Shown here piece after piece: positions 26,674-35,765 of a DNA stretch of 64,000 nucleotides. This DNA is from DASQHW01 sp963837155 (GTDB lineage: Bacteria; Actinomycetota; Acidimicrobiia; IMCC26256; PALSA-610): positions 1,054,001-1,118,000 of the forward strand of contig CAWIMB010000001.1 in NCBI GenBank assembly GCA_963837155.1, written 5' to 3'. The notes beneath the pieces were generated by a model, which saw only the letters and a list, made by a program, of their open reading frames with translations, had not been told where the DNA came from and ran no database searches. Position 1 is the first letter of the stretch. Each line of letters opens with the position of its first letter. The position numbers and the translations under genes are program-made.

Positions 26674-28599
26674 GTGGGCGCCCGCGATCTGCTCGATCTC
26701 GCATGGGTGATCCCCGCGCTGCCGGCGTTGGGCGCGGCGATCCTCCTGCTGTTCGGTAAGCGGATCGGCGAACCGAAAGCGGGCTGGCTCGCAACAGCCA
26801 TGATGGCGCTCGCGTTCCTCGCGTCGGTGATCGCGTTCTTCGCGCTGCGATCCCTTCCCCCCGAGCAACGTCAGAACGTCAGCGACGGCTTCACGTGGAT
26901 CGAATCCGGAGGATTCCGCGCCGACTTCCGGTTCCTCGTCGATCCGCTGTCGTCGACGATGACGCTGTTCGTCACGGGCGTCGGCACGCTGATCCACTTG
27001 TACTCGATCGGTTACATGCACGGCGACGAGCGCTACCCGCGCTTCTTCGCGTACATGAACCTGTTCGCGGCGTCGATGCTGATCCTGGTGCTCGGGTCGA
27101 ACTTCCTGCTCACGTTCCTCGGGTGGGAGGGCGTCGGCCTCTGCTCGTACCTGCTGATCTCGTTCTGGTTCGAGCGCAACTCGGCGGCGGTCGCCGGCAA
27201 GAAGGCGTTCGTCACGAATCGGGTGGGCGACTTCGGCTTCATGCTCGCGATGTTCCTGATCTTCTCGAAGCTCGGGTCGCTCGACTACTCCCAGATGGGT
27301 GGCGCGGCGCGGCTCCCGCAGTCCACGGTGACCGCGATCGCGTTGTTGCTGTTCCTGGGGGCGATCGGCAAGAGCGCACAGTTGCCACTGCACGTCTGGC
27401 TCCCCGACGCGATGGAAGGCCCGACGCCGGTGTCGGCGCTGATCCACGCCGCGACGATGGTGACCGCAGGGGTGTTCCTCGTCGTGCGCGCCCATCCGTT
27501 CTTCGAATTCTCAGATCACGCGGGCGAGGTCGTGGCATGGGTCGGAGCGATCACAGCGTTGTTCGCGGCCACGGTCGCGCTCATGCAGAACGACATCAAG
27601 CGCGTGCTCGCGTGGTCGACGATCAGCCAGCTCGGCTACATGTTCCTCGCGGCCGGCATCGGCGCGTACGCGGCGGCGATCTTCCTCATGATCACGCACG
27701 CGTTCTTCAAGGCGTTGCTGTTCCTCGGCGCGGGCTCTGTGATCCACGGCCTGCACGACGAGCAGGACATGCGTCGCATGGGCGGCTTGCGCAAGTACCT
27801 GCCGATCACGGCCGGAACCTTCATCGTCGGCTGGCTCGCAATCGCGGGCGTGTTCCCGTTTGCGGGTTTCTGGGCGAAGGACGAGATCCTCGCCCGCGCG
27901 TTCTTCGATCACTCGTACGCGCTCTGGGCTATCGGACTCGTCGGCGCACTGTTCACCGCGTTCTACATGACTCGTCAGGTGTATCTCGTCTTCTACGACG
28001 GCGAGCGTTGGCGGGAGACCGTGGAAGAGGAGCCGCACGAAGCGCCGTGGACGATGACGGTGCCGCTCGTCGCGCTCGCGGGGCTGTCCGTACTCGGCGG
28101 CTTGATCAGCCTTCCGTTCACGAAGGTGCACCTCGAGTTCCTCACGTCGTGGCTCGAACCCGTGCTCGCCGACGCGCACACCCCCGAGATCACGACGTTC
28201 GGAGGCGCGTTCGTGCTGTCGACGATCGCGCTCGCTATCGCGATCCTTGGCATCGTCGTCGGTCGTGCGGTCTACCTCAACGGCCTCAACGCCGATGGCA
28301 CCGATCCCACAGCCGAACGGCTCGGCGGGTTCGCCAACGTGCTCGCGAACGGGTACTACCTCGATGTCGGGCTGGCGCGATTCGTGAGCGGGCCGGTCAC
28401 CGCGTTCGCGCGGTTCCTCAGCGACGGCATCGACCGCTCGGTGATCGACGGCGCGGTGAACGGCGTCGGCACGGTGGCACGGGAAGGTGGGCAGGGGTTG
28501 CGCCGGGTCCAGACCGGGCTCGTGCGCAACTACGCGCTCGCGATTGTGTTCGGCACCGTGGCCCTGCTGGTGTACGTGACCACGCAGGCGAGGTTCTGA
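26674..28599 (+). CDS. nuoL: NADH-quinone oxidoreductase subunit L (copy 1)
   Basis: Mrp-antiporter-like proton-pumping subunit, 641 residues. The motifs FLGWEGVGLCSYLLI, HVWLPDAMEGPTPVSALIH (conserved Lys and His of the proton path) and DIKRVLAWSTISQLGYM are present, as is the C-terminal lateral helix. Start GTG 26674, two bases after the nuoK stop. Confidence 0.94.
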   Translation: MGARDLLDLAWVIPALPALGAAILLLFGKRIGEPKAGWLATAMMALAFLASVIAFFALRSLPPEQRQNVSDGFTWIESGGFRADFRFLVDPLSSTMTLFVTGVGTLIHLYSIGYMHGDERYPRFFAYMNLFAASMLILVLGSNFLLTFLGWEGVGLCSYLLISFWFERNSAAVAGKKAFVTNRVGDFGFMLAMFLIFSKLGSLDYSQMGGAARLPQSTVTAIALLLFLGAIGKSAQLPLHVWLPDAMEGPTPVSALIHAATMVTAGVFLVVRAHPFFEFSDHAGEVVAWVGAITALFAATVALMQNDIKRVLAWSTISQLGYMFLAAGIGAYAAAIFLMITHAFFKALLFLGAGSVIHGLHDEQDMRRMGGLRKYLPITAGTFIVGWLAIAGVFPFAGFWAKDEILARAFFDHSYALWAIGLVGALFTAFYMTRQVYLVFYDGERWRETVEEEPHEAPWTMTVPLVALAGLSVLGGLISLPFTKVHLEFLTSWLEPVLADAHTPEITTFGGAFVLSTIALAIAILGIVVGRAVYLNGLNADGTDPTAERLGGFANVLANGYYLDVGLARFVSGPVTAFARFLSDGIDRSVIDGAVNGVGTVAREGGQGLRRVQTGLVRNYALAIVFGTVALLVYVTTQARF

Positions 28600-30204
28600 T
28601 GCTCGCCGATATCGCGCCCGTCGTGTCGACGTCGTCGAAGGTGGGCTTCCCGCTGCTGACCGCGCTCGTCTTCGTGCCCGCGGCCGGCGCGCTGCTCGCC
28701 TTGTGCGTACCCCGGCAGCGTCCGGACGTCGTCCGCGCGGTTGGTTACGTCACGACCGCCGCGGTCTTCGCCATGGCGTTGTTCCTGCTCACGCAGTTCG
28801 GCACTGGTCCCACGGAGTCGGGCTACCAGCTGTACGAGAGTCACTCGTGGATCGGCACCCTCGGGATCCGGTGGACGCTCGGCGTCGACGGCATCTCGCT
28901 GTTCATGGTGTTGCTCACCGCACTCCTCATGCCGATCGGCTTGCTCGCTTCGGCGCGCATCGACAAGCCGAAGTCGTTCACGGTGTGGATGCTGGTGCTC
29001 GAGGCGGCGATGATCGGCGTGTTCCTCGCGCTCGACGCGATCGTGTTCTTCATCTTCTTCGAGTTCGTCCTTGTGCCGATGTACTTCCTGATCGCGGGCT
29101 GGGGTCACGGCAATCGCCGCTACGCCGCGACGAAGTTCTTCTTGTTCACGATGACCGGCTCCGCGTTCCTGTTCGTCGGCATCCTGAGCGTCGCGTACCT
29201 GTACGCGCGCGAGCCCGGCCACGTGCTCACGTTCGACGTGCGGACGCTGACCGACTGGGCCTCGGCGAACGTCGGAGGCGCGACCGCGAAGTGGCTGTTC
29301 TGCGCGTTCGCGGTCGGGTTCGCGGTCAAGGTGCCGCTGTTCCCATTCCACACGTGGCTGCCCGACGCGCACACGGACGCTGCCGACCGCGGGCTCGGTC
29401 GTGCTGGCCGGCGTCATGTTGAAGATCGGCACGTACGGCTTCTTGCGGTTCGCGATCCCGTTCTTCCCGCAGGCGGCCGTCGATCTCGCGCCGTTGCTGC
29501 TCGTGCTCGCGGTCATCGGGATCACGTACGGCGCGATCGTCGCCGCGATGCAGCCCAACCTCAAACGCATCATTGCCTATTCGTCAGTGGCCCACCTCGG
29601 CTTCGTCGTGCTCGGCACGTTCGCGCTCACGCGTCAGGGCGTCACCGGCGGGCTGTTCACGATGCTCTCGCACGGTCTGACCACGGGTGCACTCTTCTTG
29701 CTCGTCGGCATGCTCTACGAGCGCCGGCACACGTACGAGCTCAGCGCGTACCGCGGCCTATGGAAGGCGGTCCCGGTGTTCGGCGGACTGTTCGTCGCGG
29801 CCACGTTCGCGTCGATCGGTCTCCCCGGGTTCTCGGGATTCGTCGGTGAGTTCCTCGCGCTGCTCGGTGCGTTCTTGACGTCGCGCTGGTACGTCGTCGT
29901 CGCGACGACCGGTGTCATCCTCGCGGCGGTCTACATGTTGTGGGCCGTGCAACGCGCGTTCACCGGTGAACCCGACGACGAGAACCGCGGCACCCCTGAC
30001 ATCGGGATCCGCGAGCTCGTCACCGTGGTTCCGCTGCTCGGCCTGTCGCTGTTCTTGGGCTTGTATCCCAAGCCGGTACTCGACCGGTTCCAACCGACAG
30101 TGCGCGCGCTCGTGGAGCACGTCGAGGGTCACAGCGACCTGAAGGTGCCCCCGGTCAGCAACCTCGGTCCGGCCGGCGCCGCAGCCGAAGGGGCAGGGAA
30201 GTGA
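28599..30204 (+). CDS. nuoM: NADH-quinone oxidoreductase subunit M (copy 1), reading frame broken once
   Basis: Second antiporter-like subunit. RWTLGVDGISLFMVLLTALL, FFEFVLVPMYFLIAGWG and FHTWLPDAHTDA are normal; the frame then shifts at 29380-29383. Removing one base there gives the canonical HTDAPTAGSVVLAGVMLK and 534 residues. Both halves are well conserved, so a one-base error is the simplest explanation. ATG 28599 overlaps the nuoL stop; the stop overlaps the nuoN GTG. Confidence 0.9.
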
Positions 30205-31709
30205 TCGGCGCGGTCGAGCCCGGATCGATCACCGGACCGTCGATCGACTGGTTCGCGATCGCACCGCCCCTTGCGTTGTTCGCGTCTGCGATCGTGATCG
30301 TGCTCGGCCGCTCGCTCATCCGCCACGACCCGCGTGTGCACGAGGCCTCGTTGCTGACCGCGATCACGGGCATCGCGGCGTCAGGCTTGTTCGTCGGCTT
30401 CCAGTGGGCCTTCGTGCATGGCGACGGTCCGTACGAGGCGATCGGCGGGATGGTCGCGGTCGACGGGTTCGCGGTGTTCGTGCAGTCGGTGATTCTCGGG
30501 GCGACGCTGCTTGCGGTCCTGTTATCAGCTGGCTACCTGAAACGCGAGGGCCTGGAAGGCCCCGAGTACCTGGTGCTGATGCTGTGTTCGGCAACGGGAA
30601 TGATGCTGATGGCGTCGGCCAACGACCTCATCACGACGTTCCTGGCGCTCGAGATCCTTTCGATCGCGCTGTACGTGCTCGCCGCGTTCGACAAGCGGCG
30701 CCTCACGTCGCAAGAAGCCGGCCTCAAGTACTTCGTGCTCGGCTCGTTCTCGTCCGCGATCTTCCTCTACGGCATCGCGCTCACCTACGGCGCGACGGGC
30801 AGCACGAATCTCACGAAGATCGCGCAGTTCCTCGCCACGAACACCCTGCTGCACGACGGCGTGTTGCTCGTCGGGTTCGCGTTCCTGCTCGTCGGGCTTG
30901 GCTTCAAGGTTGCGGCCGCGCCGTTCCATATGTGGACGCCCGACGTGTACCAAGGCGCGCCGACACCGGTTACCGCGTTCATGGCCGCGGCGACGAAGGC
31001 CGCCGCGTTCGCGGCCGTGCTCCGCGTGTTCGTCGGTGCGTTCGATACGTACCGGGTCGATTGGCGCCCCGCAGTGTGGGTGCTGTCCGTCCTCTCGCTG
31101 CTCGTCGGCAGCATCGCGGCGGTCGTGCAGACCGACGTGAAGCGCATGCTTGCGTATCAATCGATCGCGCACGCGGGCTATGTGCTCATCGGCGTACAGG
31201 CAGCGACCAACAAAGGCACGAGCGCCGCACTGTTCTACGTGTGCGTGTACGCCGTCATGGCGACCGGCGCGTTCGCGGTCGTCACCGTCGTCGCGAGACG
31301 CGGCGACGATCGGCATTCTCTCGCCGAGTACCGCGGACTCGCCGCGGCGCGGCCGGTGCTCGCCGGATTGCTGACGTTGTTCCTTCTGGCGCAGGCCGGT
31401 GTGCCGTTGACCGGCGGCTTCATCGCGAAGCTCTCGGTGTTCAACGCGGCGGTAGACGCCGGCCAATACTCGCTCGCGCTCATCGGGATGCTCGCAGCCG
31501 TGATCGGCGCGTTCGTCTACCTGCGGATCGTGCTCGCGATGTTCGCGCCCGCCGACGACGAAGCCGCACCCGCCGGCCCGCGCATCGTTGTCGATCGCAG
31601 CACGGGCGTCGCCCTTACGATCGCGGCTGCCGCGATCCTGTTCCTGGGCATCGTGCCCGGCGTCGTCCTCGACTTCGCCCGAGACGCGACCCAACTCCTT
31701 GCCCACTGA
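30201..31709 (+). CDS. nuoN: NADH-quinone oxidoreductase subunit N (copy 1)
   Basis: Third antiporter-like subunit, 502 residues, 14 predicted spans. FLALEILSIALYVLAAF, AAPFHMWTPDVYQGAPTPV and TDVKRMLAYQSIAHAGY are the conserved functional segments. GTG 30201. It ends the 14-gene operon; a 45-nt inverted repeat follows at 31715, then the convergent patatin gene. Confidence 0.94.
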   Translation: MIGAVEPGSITGPSIDWFAIAPPLALFASAIVIVLGRSLIRHDPRVHEASLLTAITGIAASGLFVGFQWAFVHGDGPYEAIGGMVAVDGFAVFVQSVILGATLLAVLLSAGYLKREGLEGPEYLVLMLCSATGMMLMASANDLITTFLALEILSIALYVLAAFDKRRLTSQEAGLKYFVLGSFSSAIFLYGIALTYGATGSTNLTKIAQFLATNTLLHDGVLLVGFAFLLVGLGFKVAAAPFHMWTPDVYQGAPTPVTAFMAAATKAAAFAAVLRVFVGAFDTYRVDWRPAVWVLSVLSLLVGSIAAVVQTDVKRMLAYQSIAHAGYVLIGVQAATNKGTSAALFYVCVYAVMATGAFAVVTVVARRGDDRHSLAEYRGLAAARPVLAGLLTLFLLAQAGVPLTGGFIAKLSVFNAAVDAGQYSLALIGMLAAVIGAFVYLRIVLAMFAPADDEAAPAGPRIVVDRSTGVALTIAAAAILFLGIVPGVVLDFARDATQLLAH

Positions 31710-31714
31710 CTCGA

Positions 31715-31759
31715 ACATGCGTGGCGAACCCGGCCGTCAGCCGAGTACGCCACGCAAGT
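31715..31759. repeat. 45-nt imperfect inverted repeat between convergent genes, possible bidirectional terminator
   Basis: Arms of 15 nt (31715-31729 and 31745-31759) match in inverted orientation at 13 positions, including GCGTGGCG/CGCCACGC, around a 15-nt spacer. It fills most of the 53 nt between nuoN and the end of the patatin gene. It has the same total length, and the same GAAC-N-TGCGT beginning and ACGCA-N-GT end, as the repeat at 15138-15182. There is no T run. Confidence 0.55.
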
Positions 31760-31762
31760 TAG

Positions 31763-32800
31763 TCACGCGCCCCGGCGGGAGCGGAAGCGGCGGAGGCGTT
31801 CGGCGACGGACGTTGCGGACGTCGGGTGCGCGGTGCGCGCATCGAGCTCGGCGCATGCCAACACGTACGCCGCGTCGATCAACTCGCGTGCGCCCGAGAA
31901 GTCGAAGAGATCCCGGGGATCGGGTGGACGCGGGAGGACGGTCACCTCGATGTTGTCGGGCACGTGCCGCAACTCGAGCTCGAAGCGCTGGCTGCGCGCG
32001 TGCATGAAGCTCGTCATCACGACGTCGAGCGGCGAACGCTCGAGCTTGTCAGGGACACCGGCCGAGACATTCAGCACGAACACGCGGTTGACCGGTCCCG
32101 CGAGCGCGTGCCAGAGCGGCACGCTGTTCACCACGCCGCCATCGACGAGCCGGCGGCCGTCGTGATGCACGATCGGGAATACGCCGGGCAGCGCGCAGCT
32201 TGCGAGCAAAGCCGGCTTCAGCGGCCCGCGCGCGATCACGACCTCCTCACCCGTATCGAGATCGGTCGCGATCACGCGCAGCGGGATCTCGAGGTCGGCG
32301 AACGATCGAGCCGGTGTCGCATGGTGGATGAGCGCGGCAAGGCCGGTGTTCTCGAACAAGTGCGTGCCGCGCCGAACGACGTTCCAGGCCCGGTGGATCT
32401 TTCCGCCTGGGAACACGTGGTCGGCGCGAAGCTGCTCCCATACCGCGGCCAGCTGCGCGACGCCCGTAAGGTTCGGTGCGTATGCAACCGCGGCGCCGTT
32501 CAGCGCGCCGGCGGAGGTTCCGATGACCACGTCGGGGACGATGCCGCGCTCCAGGAGCGCACGCAGCATGCCGACCTGGCTGACGCCCTGATTCCCGCCG
32601 CCCGACAGCACGAACGCTGTGCGCGGCCGCGCCGCGCCCTGAGCGCCCCGCGACCTGATCCCGGTGGGAAACGGCAGCGCCTTGACCGGGTCGACTCCAC
32701 GCTCCGCTCCCCTCCGGTCGCTGCGCGCTCGTCTCCCTGTCCCCATTCTCGGTTCATCGGCTCGTTCGCGGCGGGCCTTTTGGGGGTTCCTCGGATCCAT
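31763..32800 (-). CDS. Patatin-like phospholipase (RssA/NTE family)
   Basis: A cytoplasmic-type patatin domain: the oxyanion loop SGGGNQG, the nucleophile elbow GTSAG, and the DGG motif with the catalytic Asp (RRLVDGGVVNSVP) appear in order and at usual spacing. It should cleave acyl chains from phospholipids or other esters. About 345 residues from ATG 32800; an ATG at 32746 is an alternative and a TTG at 32836 less likely. The N-terminal region before the domain is partly encoded by a type A dispersed repeat, so it is probably not functional sequence. It lies between the two nuo operons on the opposite strand. Confidence 0.85.
   Translation of the reverse strand: MDPRNPQKARRERADEPRMGTGRRARSDRRGAERGVDPVKALPFPTGIRSRGAQGAARPRTAFVLSGGGNQGVSQVGMLRALLERGIVPDVVIGTSAGALNGAAVAYAPNLTGVAQLAAVWEQLRADHVFPGGKIHRAWNVVRRGTHLFENTGLAALIHHATPARSFADLEIPLRVIATDLDTGEEVVIARGPLKPALLASCALPGVFPIVHHDGRRLVDGGVVNSVPLWHALAGPVNRVFVLNVSAGVPDKLERSPLDVVMTSFMHARSQRFELELRHVPDNIEVTVLPRPPDPRDLFDFSGARELIDAAYVLACAELDARTAHPTSATSVAERLRRFRSRRGA
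32688..32736. repeat. Dispersed repeat type A, copy 1 (inside 5' part of patatin gene)
   Basis: A 49-nt copy that differs from 53751-53799 at a few positions only. It lies in the patatin reading frame just before the conserved domain, where it encodes an Arg-rich stretch (RRARSDRRGAERGVDP). No start codon lies between the repeat and the domain, so translation must pass through it. Confidence 0.75.
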
Positions 32801-32843
32801 AGCCACTACGACGGTACCCGGTTCGCAAAGGCTCAATATCCGT

Positions 32844-32853
32844 GTGTCGCACG
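32844..32853 (+). promoter_or_regulatory. Candidate operator motif GTGTCGCACG upstream of second nuo operon
   Basis: This ten-base motif, here part of the palindrome CCGTG-N5-CACGG, also occurs at 12999-13008 in the divergent region of the b6f-like operon. It ends 27 nt before the candidate -10 box of the second nuo operon, overlapping where a -35 box or activator site would be. Confidence 0.25.
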
Positions 32854-32880
32854 GTTCGTCCCACGAAAAGTGCCCACGCG

Positions 32881-32886
32881 TATACT
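32881..32886 (+). promoter_or_regulatory. Candidate -10 element (TATACT) of the second nuo operon
   Basis: TATACT is the closest match to TATAAT in the 125-nt gap between the patatin gene and nuoA of copy 2. It would give a transcript with a leader of about 30 nt. The -35 region is not obvious. Confidence 0.35.
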
Positions 32887-32925
32887 CCGCGACGACCCGA
32901 ACTTGTCCGGCAAACGGATGCGCGC

Positions 32926-33288
32926 GTGACCGAGTTCTACAGGCAGTATCTCGCCGTCGCGGTCTTCGTTCTCGCCGCCTTCTTGATGGTCGGCGCCATG
33001 TTGGGCGTCGCGCGCATCCTGCGGCCGAACGTCCCGCAGGACGACAAATACATCACCTATGAATCGGGCTCTGACCCGCTCCCGCTGTTCGGCCAGGCCA
33101 ACGTTCGGTACTACATCTACGCGTTGCTGTTTGTCATCTTCGATGTCGAAGCCGTCTTCATCTTCCCGTGGGCCGTCGACGCCGAGGCGCTCGGGTGGTT
33201 CGGGCTGTGGGAGATGACGATCTTCGTCGCGGTCTTGCTCCTCGGCTTGGCGTTCGTCTGGCGGAAGGGCCTACTGAAATGGGCTTGA
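32926..33288 (+). CDS. nuoA: NADH-quinone oxidoreductase-type subunit A (complex I, copy 2, EFG-less)
   Basis: Three-span subunit of 120 residues, the usual length, unlike the extended copy 1. TYESGSDPLPLFGQANVRYY and FVIFDVEAVFIFPWAV are recognisable, but the first-loop Cys of typical NuoA (YECG) is Ser here (YESG), a trait also seen in several non-NADH complex I types. GTG 32926 is the first gene of an 11-subunit operon. It overlaps nuoB by 10 bp. Confidence 0.92.
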   Translation: MTEFYRQYLAVAVFVLAAFLMVGAMLGVARILRPNVPQDDKYITYESGSDPLPLFGQANVRYYIYALLFVIFDVEAVFIFPWAVDAEALGWFGLWEMTIFVAVLLLGLAFVWRKGLLKWA

Positions 33289-33788
33289 TCAGCTCGGGCA
33301 AGTCGCCGAAGCCGCTCAACTGGCTGCTGAACTACAGCCGCAAGTACTCCCTGTGGATGTTCCAGTGGGGACTCGCGTGCTGCGCGATCGAGATGGGTGC
33401 CGCGCTCGCGGGTCCGCGCTACGACGTCATGCGGCTCGGGGTCATCCCATTCCCCGCCAGCCCGCGCCAGTCGGACCTCATCGTCATCTCGGGCACGGTG
33501 ACCGACAAGATGGCCCCCGCGATCAAGCGTCTCTACGAGCAGATGCCCGACCCGAAGTACGTCATCTCGATGGGCTCGTGCGCGAACTGCGGCGGTCCGT
33601 ACTGGGACTCTTACTCGGTGACCAAGGGCGTCGACCAGATCATCCCCGTCGACGTCTATGTTCCGGGCTGCCCGCCGCGACCGGAGGCATTCATTCAAGG
33701 CATCGTGTTGCTGCAGCAACGGATCCAGAACGAGGACATGTCCGAGCGCTGGAGGGGCATGGAGCGGGAGCCGATCGTCGTTGGCTGA
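33279..33788 (+). CDS. nuoB: Complex I subunit B (copy 2)
   Basis: 169 residues with all four N2 ligands: GLACCAIEMG, GSCANCGG and VPGCPPRPE. It differs clearly from copy 1 (for instance GSCANCGGPY against GVCASSGGMF), so the two operons are old paralogues rather than a recent duplication. ATG 33279. The last bases overlap nuoC by 8 bp. Confidence 0.94.
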   Translation: MGLISSGKSPKPLNWLLNYSRKYSLWMFQWGLACCAIEMGAALAGPRYDVMRLGVIPFPASPRQSDLIVISGTVTDKMAPAIKRLYEQMPDPKYVISMGSCANCGGPYWDSYSVTKGVDQIIPVDVYVPGCPPRPEAFIQGIVLLQQRIQNEDMSERWRGMEREPIVVG

Positions 33789-34572
33789 GACGAGCGACCC
33801 CGAGACCACGCCCGACACAACGGCTGATACGGAGGTCGCGCCGACGACCGCGCCGGCGGAATCCGACGTGCCGCCGCTCACCGAGCAAGCGGAACAGTTG
33901 CTCGCGGGCCTGCAGGCCGAGCTCGGTGACGCGATCCTCGAGCACACGGCCGCGTTCGGCGACGTCGTGGTGCGCGTGCGGCCCGACGCCTGGCGCGCCG
34001 CCGCCCAGGCCTGCAAGGAACGTCTCGAGTGCAACTATCTGTCGTTCGTGTCGGCCATCGACTGGATGCCGGCACCCGTCATCGCCGAAGAGGGCTCCGG
34101 CGACACGTCCTCGCCGGCGCAGCCGCGCGACCAGACGTACGGCGCGGCCGGCAGCGAGGGTCGCTACCAAGTGTTCGCGTGCGTCGAGTCGACGCAGCGC
34201 AAAGATTGGCGCGCGCTGTTGAAGACCGATGTTGCCGCCGGCGAGATGCGCGCCGAGTCGTGGGTCCCGGTATACCCGGGCGCCGATTGGCACGAGCGCG
34301 AAGCCTGGGAGATGTTCGGCATCGTCTTCGACGGACACCCGAGCCTCCGTCACCTCTATCTGCCGTCGGAGTTCGAGGGCCACCCGCTGCGGAAGGATTT
34401 CCCGCTGCTGGCGCGCGAAGTGAAACCGTGGCCGGGCTTGGTGGACGTCGAGGGCATGCCGGGAGACGACAGCGAAGCGACCGGAGGGGAGCGGAGCGCG
34501 GAGTCGACCAATAGTGGCGGTGAACCGGCCGAGGTCGGCGACGCAGAGGAAGAAGGAGGTGCATCCGAATGA
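33781..34572 (+). CDS. nuoC: Complex I subunit C (copy 2), with low-complexity tails and an in-frame repeat
   Basis: The 263-residue protein has the NuoC core from about residue 40 to 225, with EREAWEMFGIVFDGHPSLRH and HPLRKDFPL. The first 35 residues are Thr/Asp/Glu-rich. After the normal family end (EVKPWPGLVDVEG) there are about 35 extra residues, of which DDSEATGGERSAEST is encoded by a type A dispersed repeat at 34461-34509. The start is TTG 33781, overlapping nuoB; the stop overlaps the nuoD ATG. The repeat has therefore become part of the protein. Confidence 0.9.
   Translation: MAETSDPETTPDTTADTEVAPTTAPAESDVPPLTEQAEQLLAGLQAELGDAILEHTAAFGDVVVRVRPDAWRAAAQACKERLECNYLSFVSAIDWMPAPVIAEEGSGDTSSPAQPRDQTYGAAGSEGRYQVFACVESTQRKDWRALLKTDVAAGEMRAESWVPVYPGADWHEREAWEMFGIVFDGHPSLRHLYLPSEFEGHPLRKDFPLLAREVKPWPGLVDVEGMPGDDSEATGGERSAESTNSGGEPAEVGDAEEEGGASE
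34461..34509. repeat. Dispersed repeat type A, copy 2 (in frame in nuoC of copy 2)
   Basis: The minus strand here is identical over 48 nt to 53752-53799, about 19 kb away. The insertion keeps the nuoC frame and extends the protein, and lies just beyond the conserved C-terminus. Confidence 0.85.
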
Positions 34573-35765
34573 CGACCACCGATTTGCCGCAGCCGGGCGA
34601 GCTGCCCAATGTCGAGATCGATCCCAGCGCGTTCCGCCACCTCGCCGACGCGCAGGTGAATGTCGAGCTCGACACTGGCGACATGGTGCTCAACATCGGT
34701 CCGCAGCACCCCGCGACCCACGGCACGTTGCGCCTCGTCGTTCGTCTCGACGGCGAACGGGTCGTCGCGGCCGATCCCGTCATCGGGTACATGCACCGGG
34801 GCTACGAGAAGCTCACCGAGTACCGCACGTACCCGCAGATCACGACGCTGATCAATCGCATCGATTGGTTGTCTTCGTTCGCGAACGAGGTGCCGTTCAT
34901 CGGCGCCGCAGAGCAGCTGATGAACATCGAGGCTCCGGCGCGCGCGCAGTACATCCGCACGATCCTCACTGAACTGTCGCGTATCGCCACATTCCTGCTG
35001 TTCCTCGGCGAGATGGGCTTGCAGGTCGGCGCGATCACTCCGGCGTTCTACGGCTTCCGCGACCGCGAGTACGTGCTGAATCTCATCGAGGCGGTCACCG
35101 GTGGCCGCTTCCATCCGAACTTCAACCGCATCGGTGGGATCAAGGACGACCTTCCTTGGGGCTTCATCGCCGAGTGCAAGGCCACGATGAACACGGTGCT
35201 CAAGTCGTGCGACGAGTTCGAGGACCTCGTCGTCGGCAACCCGATCTTCGAGAAGCGCACTCGCTCGATCGGCATCATCCCGGCCGAGCTCGGCGCCGGG
35301 TACGGCGTGTCCGGTTCGAACCTGCGTGCGTCGGGCGTCGACTGGGACCTTCGCCGCGACGGCCGCGACTACCTCGTCTACAACGAGCTCGATTGGAAGG
35401 TGTGGACACACCCCGACGGCGATTCGTTCGCTCGGTACTGGGTTCGCCTCCAGGAAACGCGTGAGTCCGCGCGCATGGTGCTCCAGATGCTCGAGCAGAT
35501 GCCCGCCGGCCCGATCATGGCGAAGGTGCCGCGCATCATCAAGGTGCCCGAGGGCGAGGTGTGGGTCAACACCGAGAATCCGCTCGGCGAGATGGGCTAC
35601 TACGTGATCTCGAAGGGCGGGACCGGACCCTTCCGCGTGAAGATCCGCAGCGCGTCGTTCAGCAATGTCTCGATCCTGCCGTGGTTGCTGCGCGGTGTGT
35701 ACATACCTGACGTGATCACCATCCTCGCGAGCCTCTACTTCATCCTGGGGGACATCGACCGGTGA
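34569..35765 (+). CDS. nuoD: Complex I subunit D (copy 2)
   Basis: 398 residues, with GPQHPATHGTLRL at the quinone site. Arg77 in GYMHRGYEKL is at the position of the mitochondrial 49-kDa subunit Arg that NDUFAF7 methylates; copy 1 has Thr there. The operon ends with an NDUFAF7-like gene, which makes Arg77 a likely target. The C-terminus ends LGDIDR as usual. ATG 34569; overlaps nuoC and nuoH. Confidence 0.95.
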   Translation: MTTTDLPQPGELPNVEIDPSAFRHLADAQVNVELDTGDMVLNIGPQHPATHGTLRLVVRLDGERVVAADPVIGYMHRGYEKLTEYRTYPQITTLINRIDWLSSFANEVPFIGAAEQLMNIEAPARAQYIRTILTELSRIATFLLFLGEMGLQVGAITPAFYGFRDREYVLNLIEAVTGGRFHPNFNRIGGIKDDLPWGFIAECKATMNTVLKSCDEFEDLVVGNPIFEKRTRSIGIIPAELGAGYGVSGSNLRASGVDWDLRRDGRDYLVYNELDWKVWTHPDGDSFARYWVRLQETRESARMVLQMLEQMPAGPIMAKVPRIIKVPEGEVWVNTENPLGEMGYYVISKGGTGPFRVKIRSASFSNVSILPWLLRGVYIPDVITILASLYFILGDIDR

